A program made the position numbers and the translations under genes. The notes below the pieces were generated by a model. The model ran no database searches. It was not told the DNA's origin and saw nothing but the letters and a program-made list of their open reading frames with translations. Of a stretch of 64,000 nt of DNA, positions 59,540-64,000 are shown piece after piece. Positions within the stretch are counted from its first letter, which is position 1. Each line of letters opens with the position of its first letter. Source of the DNA: DATMER01 sp963741305 (lineage in GTDB: Bacteria > Acidobacteriota > Thermoanaerobaculia > Multivoradales > UBA5704); contig CAVUHL010000003.1 in assembly GCA_963741305.1 (NCBI GenBank), positions 3,782,001 through 3,846,000 on the forward strand, given 5' to 3'.

Positions 59540-62052
59540 ACTTCTTTTCCGTCTGAACCGGTAGCCTGATTTTCGCTCATCCGGCGGCTCCGAAGCAAGG
59601 CCTCCAACGCCGGGAGCACCAGGAAGGTCGCGATCAGGCAGGCCGTGACGCCCACCGCCACCAGCGAACCCGCGTTCCGGAGCCCAGGCACCCGCGAGGA
59701 GCCCAGGCTGCCGAAGCCGATCCCGGTCGTCAGGGCGATCAGGATCATGGCCAGGCCGGAGCGCTCGACCGTGCCCCGGATGCCCTCGCCGGGACGCAGC
59801 CTCCCACCGTGAACCGCGTGCACTCCGAGGTCGATTCCCGTGCCGAACAGCACCGGCAGGGTCGAGATCGCCAGCACGTCCACGTGCCCGCCGAACGCGC
59901 CCCAGAGCCCGAAGCTCCAGACGCAGCCCAGCGCCAACGGCAGCCCGGAGAGGAGCGAATCGCCGATCCGGCCGCCGACCGAGACGATCACGACCAGCGC
60001 CACCAGCGCGAACGCCACCGCGCTCGACCGCCGCAGGTCGCCGATCGCCAGCCCCCGCAGCTCGGCGCCGACGCGCGGGATCGAGGCCAGCGCGAGGCCG
60101 GGGGATGCCTCTTCCAGGTGCCGGGCCAGCGCCTCGGCGGATTCGGAGTCCGCGCCGCCGAGCGGCACCCGGACGTGGACCGCCACCAGGGTCCCCTCGG
60201 GGCCCGTCCGGACCAGCTCGCGCACCCAGCGCGGCCAGGAGGCCGGCGGCGGCGCGCCCGGATCCGTTCCTTGGCCCAGACCGCGCATGGCCGCCAGGGC
60301 GGGGGCGAAGGGCTCCAGCCGGAAGCCGGCGGCGGCCAGCTCGCGCTCGAAGCCATCCGCGGCGCGCTCCAGGGGCAGGGCCTTCAGCTCGTCCAGCCGG
60401 CGCCGCAGGCGCTCCCCCTCGACGAGCCAGTCGGACGGCGAGGTGATCTCCGCGGAGGGGCCGAGGCGCTCTTCCAGCACCTGGCGCGCCGAGGCCGCCC
60501 GGTCCAGCGCCTCTCCGAGGTTCTTTCCTTGAGCAACCACACTGAAGGTGTCGAGCCCCACGGAAAACGTTTCAACCAGGAGCTGCTCCGCCCGCGCCGA
60601 GGGGTGGTCGGAGGGCCGCAGCGAGCGCAGGTCGGTGCTCAGCTCCAGCCGGGTCAGGCCCCAGACGGACACGGCCGTCAGCAGCGCCGATCCCAGCAGG
60701 ACGGCGACCGGCCGCCGCGCCGCGAAGCCGACCGTCGCCCGGAGCACCGGGTGACCCCAGCTCCTCCAGAACAGCGCCTGCCGCTGCAGCCTCACCCCCT
60801 TGGGGAAGAGCATGAGCATCGCGGCACCCAGGGTGGCGGTGGTGATCAGGGTGACCAGCACCCCGACCGTCAACACCTGGCCGAGCTCGCGCAGCGGGCG
60901 GAAGTGGGCGAGCACCAGGGCACCGAGGCCGGCGGCGGTGGTCAGGGCCGAGGAGACGATCCCCGGACCCGGATCGCGGAAGGTCTCGCGGAGGGCGTCC
61001 GCCACGGCCAGCCCATCGAACCGGAGCTGGCGGAAGCGCGCTCCGCCATGGATGCCGTACTCGACGCCCATGCCGATCAGGGCCGCGGCGAAGCCCACGC
61101 CTATCACCGTGATGTTGCCCAGCCAGAGCGCGGTGATCGCGGCCGTCCAGACCAGGCCGGCCAGCACGCAGCCCAGGATGACCAGGGGGATGAACCCGCC
61201 GCCGAAGCCGATCAGGAGCAGGATGGCCACGCCCGCCGCCGAGCCGGCCGCGGTGCGGCTGAGGTCGGCCCGCAGGATCGTCTCGTCCTGGGCGGCATAG
61301 ATCGGCCCGCCGACCGCCACCATCTGGAGGGGGGTGTCCAAGGGGGCGTCCGCCACCTCCCGCGCCTTGGCATAGGCCTTCTCCAGGTCGGCGAGCAGCG
61401 CCCGTCCGCCCGCCGGATCGATCTCAGCCCGCGACGGGGTGAGGATGACGAGCGCCGCATCCCCCTTCCTCGAGACGAACGCGCCGGTCATCGGATCGAC
61501 GGGCAGCGCCGACGAGGCGGACCCGATCAGCCCTTCCGAGAGCCCGAGGGGATCCGCGGCGAAGAGCGGCGCGAGCGCCGAGCCGGCCGGGCCGCGCAGG
61601 GTCTGCCGCATGAGCGCGACCCGCTCGCGGATGGCGTCGGGCTCCAAGCGCGGCCCGATTTCTTCTTCGACCAGCAAAGGCATGCGCGGGGCGATGAAGC
61701 GCAGGAAGAAGCGCTCGTCCTCCTCCGTGATCCCGGCGCGCGCCTCCGCCACCTCGGGGCTCCGGCCCATCTCAGTGGCCAGGACGTCCGCGGCATCGAT
61801 CAGGACGGACGGGTCTTCGAGCGGCTTCTCGGAGCGGACGACGACGAAGACTTTCTCGAAGCCGCCGAAGGTGCGCAGGAAGAGGCGGTAGTCGTCGGCA
61901 GCCGGCGCGCCGTCGGGCAGTAGGGCGGAGAGGTCGGTGTCCACCCGGAAACGGAGAGCGGGGATGACCGCGAGCAGCGTGATGCCCAGGATCACCAGGA
62001 GCACGAGCCCTGGGCGGCGGATCACGGGCTCTACGAGGCGTGAAGCCCTCAC
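59536..62052 (-). CDS. MMPL/RND-family exporter
   Basis: About 838 residues from a GTG; an ATG 24 bases upstream is also in frame but lies deeper in a palindromic repeat. One transmembrane helix (PGLVLLVILGITLLAVIPAL) precedes a large periplasmic loop. Five helices follow, including AGVAILLLIGFGGGFIPLVILG and a GMGVEYGIHGG segment; a second half repeats the pattern, including GTGIDLGVHAVHGG. The duplicated G-x-G-(V/I)-(E/D)-x-G-(I/V)-H motif is typical of MMPL lipid or polyketide exporters. Polyene clusters often encode such a transporter. The start codon and its GAGAGG ribosome site come from the repeat. Confidence 0.88.
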   Translation of the reverse strand: MRASRLVEPVIRRPGLVLLVILGITLLAVIPALRFRVDTDLSALLPDGAPAADDYRLFLRTFGGFEKVFVVVRSEKPLEDPSVLIDAADVLATEMGRSPEVAEARAGITEEDERFFLRFIAPRMPLLVEEEIGPRLEPDAIRERVALMRQTLRGPAGSALAPLFAADPLGLSEGLIGSASSALPVDPMTGAFVSRKGDAALVILTPSRAEIDPAGGRALLADLEKAYAKAREVADAPLDTPLQMVAVGGPIYAAQDETILRADLSRTAAGSAAGVAILLLIGFGGGFIPLVILGCVLAGLVWTAAITALWLGNITVIGVGFAAALIGMGVEYGIHGGARFRQLRFDGLAVADALRETFRDPGPGIVSSALTTAAGLGALVLAHFRPLRELGQVLTVGVLVTLITTATLGAAMLMLFPKGVRLQRQALFWRSWGHPVLRATVGFAARRPVAVLLGSALLTAVSVWGLTRLELSTDLRSLRPSDHPSARAEQLLVETFSVGLDTFSVVAQGKNLGEALDRAASARQVLEERLGPSAEITSPSDWLVEGERLRRRLDELKALPLERAADGFERELAAAGFRLEPFAPALAAMRGLGQGTDPGAPPPASWPRWVRELVRTGPEGTLVAVHVRVPLGGADSESAEALARHLEEASPGLALASIPRVGAELRGLAIGDLRRSSAVAFALVALVVIVSVGGRIGDSLLSGLPLALGCVWSFGLWGAFGGHVDVLAISTLPVLFGTGIDLGVHAVHGGRLRPGEGIRGTVERSGLAMILIALTTGIGFGSLGSSRVPGLRNAGSLVAVGVTACLIATFLVLPALEALLRSRRMSENQATGSDGKEV

Positions 62053-62256
62053 CCCCGGCCCCTCTCCCGGCCGCACACCCGGACCCCCGGGAGAGGGGAG
62101 GGCGCAAGATCCACCTTCGTCTCCACACCTGCTTGTACGAAAAAAAAGCCTGGCGCCCTTTCGGCGGAGCCAAGGATGGAGATGTCGCCGGGGCAGTCAC
62201 TCCCCCCTCTCCCGGGGGTCCGGGTGTGCGGCCGGGAGAGGGGTCGGGGGTGAGGG
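62046..62256. repeat. CCCTCACCCC...GGGGTGAGGG inverted-repeat element, copy B3
   Basis: The outer arms of about 60 bases (CCCTCACCCCCGGCCCCTCT ... CACACCCGGACCCCCGGGAG, and their complement) flank a centre of about 95 bases. The centre shares AGATCCACC and GGCAGTCACTCCCCC with copy B2 but otherwise differs. It fills the gap between the ketoreductase and exporter genes and overlaps the exporter start. Confidence 0.92.
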
Positions 62257-62286
62257 CTTTCCCGGAGCATCACCTTGCCCAGCACC

Positions 62287-63027
62287 TCATGCCGAAGCGC
62301 CGGCATCGACGACAAGGGTCTGGCCGGTGATGGCGGAAGCGCCGTCGGAAAGCAGGAAGAGGACGGCGCCCGCCACGCCCGCGGCGCTGACGCCGCCGGG
62401 CAGGCATTCGCCGGCCCGCAGCATCCGGACCGCCGCTTCAGGGAGCCCGGCCGTGAGGTCGGTGGGCACGAACCCCGGCACCACCGCGTTGACCCTCACC
62501 CCCCGCTTCCCCACCTCGCGCGCCAGCGACCGGGTGAGGCCCAGGATGCCCGCCTTGGACGCGGCATAGGCCGCCTGCCCCGCCACGCCATGCAGCGCGG
62601 AGAGGGACGAGACGTTCACGATCGCACCCCGGCGGCGCACCATCATCCCCCGCAGCACCGCGCGGCAGCAGCGGAACAGGCCGCCGAGGTTGACGTCGAG
62701 CACCGCATCCCAGTCCTCATCCGAAGTCAGGGCCAGCAGCGACTCCCGCCGGACGCCCGCGTTGTTGACCAGGCCCTCGACCGGCCCCAGGGCCTCCTCC
62801 ACCTCGGAGAGCAGGTCGTCCGGCCGCGAGCGGTCGCGCAGGTCGAGCTGGAAGGCGCGGGCGCGTCCGCCGGAGGCCTCCTCGATCGCGCGGGCCTCCT
62901 CCTCGGAGGAGCTCCAGGTGAAAGCCACGGGGTTGGACGCCCCGGGGTTGGAGGACTGAACCATGAGGGCCTCGACCACGGCCTTGCCGATCCCGCGGCT
63001 GCCGCCGGTTACGAGGACCGTGCCCAT
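62287..63027 (-). CDS. 3-ketoacyl-ACP reductase, FabG-type SDR
   Basis: A 246-residue short-chain dehydrogenase. It has TGGSRGIGK (NADPH site), LVNNAG, the catalytic Ser in NVSSLSALHG, and YAASK as the Tyr-x3-Lys pair, then RVNAVVPGFVPTDLT and the C-terminal GQTLVVDAG. In this cluster it is expected to reduce the growing polyketide beta-keto group before dehydration (ApeQ-like role). The start was placed at MGTVLVTGG, which overlaps the glycosyltransferase gene end by 19 bases; the open frame continues upstream over that gene without homology. Confidence 0.92.
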   Translation of the reverse strand: MGTVLVTGGSRGIGKAVVEALMVQSSNPGASNPVAFTWSSSEEEARAIEEASGGRARAFQLDLRDRSRPDDLLSEVEEALGPVEGLVNNAGVRRESLLALTSDEDWDAVLDVNLGGLFRCCRAVLRGMMVRRRGAIVNVSSLSALHGVAGQAAYAASKAGILGLTRSLAREVGKRGVRVNAVVPGFVPTDLTAGLPEAAVRMLRAGECLPGGVSAAGVAGAVLFLLSDGASAITGQTLVVDAGASA

Positions 63028-63695
63028 TTGAGCATCTCCAGCCGGGCGCGGGTCACGGCACCGGCGATCCGGAAGCTGTCCATCAGCGGCCGGTAGTGGC
63101 TGGTGGTGCGGCCGTCGGCAAAGCCGAGCCGGACCGGCACCGTGACCACCTTGAAGCCGCGGCGGGCCGCCCGCACCACGACCGCGCTCTCGGCCTCGAA
63201 GCGCGCCTCGGGGAAGCCGACCGTGTCGATCAGCTCCCGCGAGTAGATGCGGAAGCCGGTCTGGATGTCGGTCAGGCGCTGCCCCGCGGCGAGCGAGATC
63301 GCCTTGGAGGAGAGGCTGTTGCTGAGCCGGCGCACCGTGCTCATCTCGCCGAAGAGATGGTCGCGGATGCCCAGCACCAGGTCGCCCTCGACGCTGATGG
63401 CGAGGAGCTTGGGGATCTCCTCGGGCAGGTGCTGGCCGTCGGCGTCCAGGGTGAGCACGGCATCGAAGCCGCGGCCGAAAAGGTCGCGGAAGGCATTCGA
63501 GAGAGCCGCGCCCTTGCCCAGGTTGCAGGAGTGGGAGACCACCCGGGCGCCGGCCTTGCGGGCCTCCTCGGCCGTGGCATCGGTCGAGCCGTCGTCCACG
63601 ACCAGGACCTCCGCCACGTGCTCCAGCGTGCCCCGTACCACGGCCCCCACGGATGGGGCCGCCTGGTAGGCTGGGATCACCGCCGCTATCGTCAT
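63009..63695 (-). CDS. GT2-family glycosyltransferase
   Basis: 228 residues with the GT-A fold: MTIAAVIPAYQAAPSVGAVV, VVDDGSTDATAEE, SHSCNLGKGAALSNAF and LTLDADGQHLPEEI, in which DAD is the metal and nucleotide-sugar site. The overall pattern resembles dolichyl-phosphate-mannose-synthase-like and polyene-cluster glycosyltransferases. No C-terminal membrane helix. It may decorate the polyene head group or its lipid anchor. The start overlaps the upstream ketosynthase-like gene by ATGA. Confidence 0.9.
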   Translation of the reverse strand: MTIAAVIPAYQAAPSVGAVVRGTLEHVAEVLVVDDGSTDATAEEARKAGARVVSHSCNLGKGAALSNAFRDLFGRGFDAVLTLDADGQHLPEEIPKLLAISVEGDLVLGIRDHLFGEMSTVRRLSNSLSSKAISLAAGQRLTDIQTGFRIYSRELIDTVGFPEARFEAESAVVVRAARRGFKVVTVPVRLGFADGRTTSHYRPLMDSFRIAGAVTRARLEMLKWARSS

Positions 63696-64000
63696 GGTGC
63701 CTCGAGGACCAGCCAGGACGCGGCACCGCCGGCCGCGACGCTGGTGACGAGGACGGTGGAAGGAGGCGGCAGGGGCGAGCCGTCGTGCGGCACGATGCCC
63801 AGCTCGGGGTCGGCCTCTTCGAATCCGAAGGTGGGGCCGAACGGCGCTCCGGCGGCGGCGAGCACCGCGGCGGCCAGGAACCCGCCGCCGTACTCGCCCG
63901 TCACCGACTTGGGCGCGAGCACCGGCGGCAGAGGCCTGTCCCCCCAGGCTTCCTTGAGGAGGAGAGCCTCCAACTTGTCGCCTGAGCGCGAGCCCGAGGC
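63692..64000 (-). CDS. Ketosynthase-fold protein, C-terminal part; chain-length-factor-like (runs off right edge)
   Basis: The last 102 residues of a thiolase-fold protein. ASGSRSGDKLEALLLKEAWG matches the end of the ketosynthase core (N-G-S-x-x-G-D-x-x-E). Next is APKSVTGEYGGGFLAAAVLAAAG. Active ketosynthases have K-S-x-x-G-H here; the catalytic His is Glu in this protein. The final GGAASWLVLEAP also lacks the usual NSFGFGG. Both features point to an inactive partner subunit like type II chain-length factors (ApeC-like) rather than a condensing enzyme. The active-site cysteine region is outside the window. Confidence 0.78.
   Translation of the reverse strand, partial: ASGSRSGDKLEALLLKEAWGDRPLPPVLAPKSVTGEYGGGFLAAAVLAAAGAPFGPTFGFEEADPELGIVPHDGSPLPPPSTVLVTSVAAGGAASWLVLEAP

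Noticed and set aside
62049..62315. 88-codon minus-strand gene between the ketoreductase and exporter
   Set aside because: Almost all of it is repeat B3 (PHPRPLSRPHTRTPGRG-type translation), and it overlaps both neighbours.
62287..63726. 479-residue fusion ending in FabG
   Set aside because: The N-terminal 233 residues are an out-of-frame reading of the glycosyltransferase gene; FabG homology begins at MGTVLVTGG.

Overview
The window is GC-rich, tightly packed bacterial chromosome with no rRNA, tRNA, phage or transposase genes. The content suggests an Acidobacteriota relative, possibly Thermoanaerobaculia-like: very large alpha-2-macroglobulins, cytosolic Ser/Thr kinases fused to NB-ARC and TPR modules, secreted M4 peptidases ending in a DTRTTTPL-type C-terminal domain, bactofilin, DUF4920 and DUF4351 proteins. 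This placement is inference from gene content; no marker gene is present. Genes are often coupled through ATGA, GTGA or TTGA overlaps, and several convergent pairs overlap at their 3' ends.

Layout. 1-13.5 kb (minus strand): the start of an enoyl-CoA hydratase-like gene, a lipoprotein alkaline phosphatase, and two tandem alpha-2-macroglobulins of about 1,950 residues with CTEQ thioester motifs. 13.5-18.3 kb (minus): an RNA-repair cassette of Hen1 3'-terminal 2'-O-methyltransferase, a nucleotidyltransferase and Pnkp (kinase-phosphatase-ligase). 18.4-19.9 kb: a secreted glycosidase-like protein with a beta-trefoil-like tail. 20-28.4 kb (plus): three tandem kinase/NB-ARC/TPR proteins followed by an unexplained cluster of TGCTCCGA motifs. 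28.7-31.9 kb (minus): glucose-6-phosphate isomerase, glucokinase and a ParE-type toxin-antitoxin pair. 31.9-34.3 kb (plus): CusF-like lipoprotein, OsmC, bactofilin and a methyltransferase. 34.3-36.2 kb (minus): two sugar- or polyol-type dehydrogenases. 36.3-42.2 kb (plus): two tandem M4 peptidases, with a decayed copy of the dehydrogenase 5' end between them. 42.2-45 kb (minus): Nudix, DUF4920, a DUF4412-like protein and DUF523-DUF1722. 45-50.8 kb: an unrecognised protein, an M23 peptidase, a six-unit 43-bp tandem array, an SRPBCC protein, a histidine kinase, an SGNH-like protein and a COG4324 aminopeptidase. 50.9-56.6 kb: deacetylase, orphan DUF4351, Uma2 and a triple-thioredoxin protein.

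56.6-64 kb holds the end of what looks like an aryl-polyene-type pathway. It contains a flavin-dependent halogenase-like enzyme, a two-hotdog dehydratase, an LpxL-like acyltransferase, an MMPL exporter, a FabG-type ketoreductase, a GT2 glycosyltransferase, and the C-terminus of a ketosynthase-fold protein that resembles a chain-length factor. The FAD protein carries all three halogenase motifs and a candidate catalytic lysine, so a halogenated, membrane-anchored polyene pigment is the most interesting hypothesis here. The cluster runs off the right edge.

Two other themes recur. Local amplification is common: alpha-2-macroglobulin x2, STAND kinase x3, M4 peptidase x2, and a thioredoxin module x3 inside one gene. 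Short palindromic repeat families lie between genes and in places supply stop or start codons.
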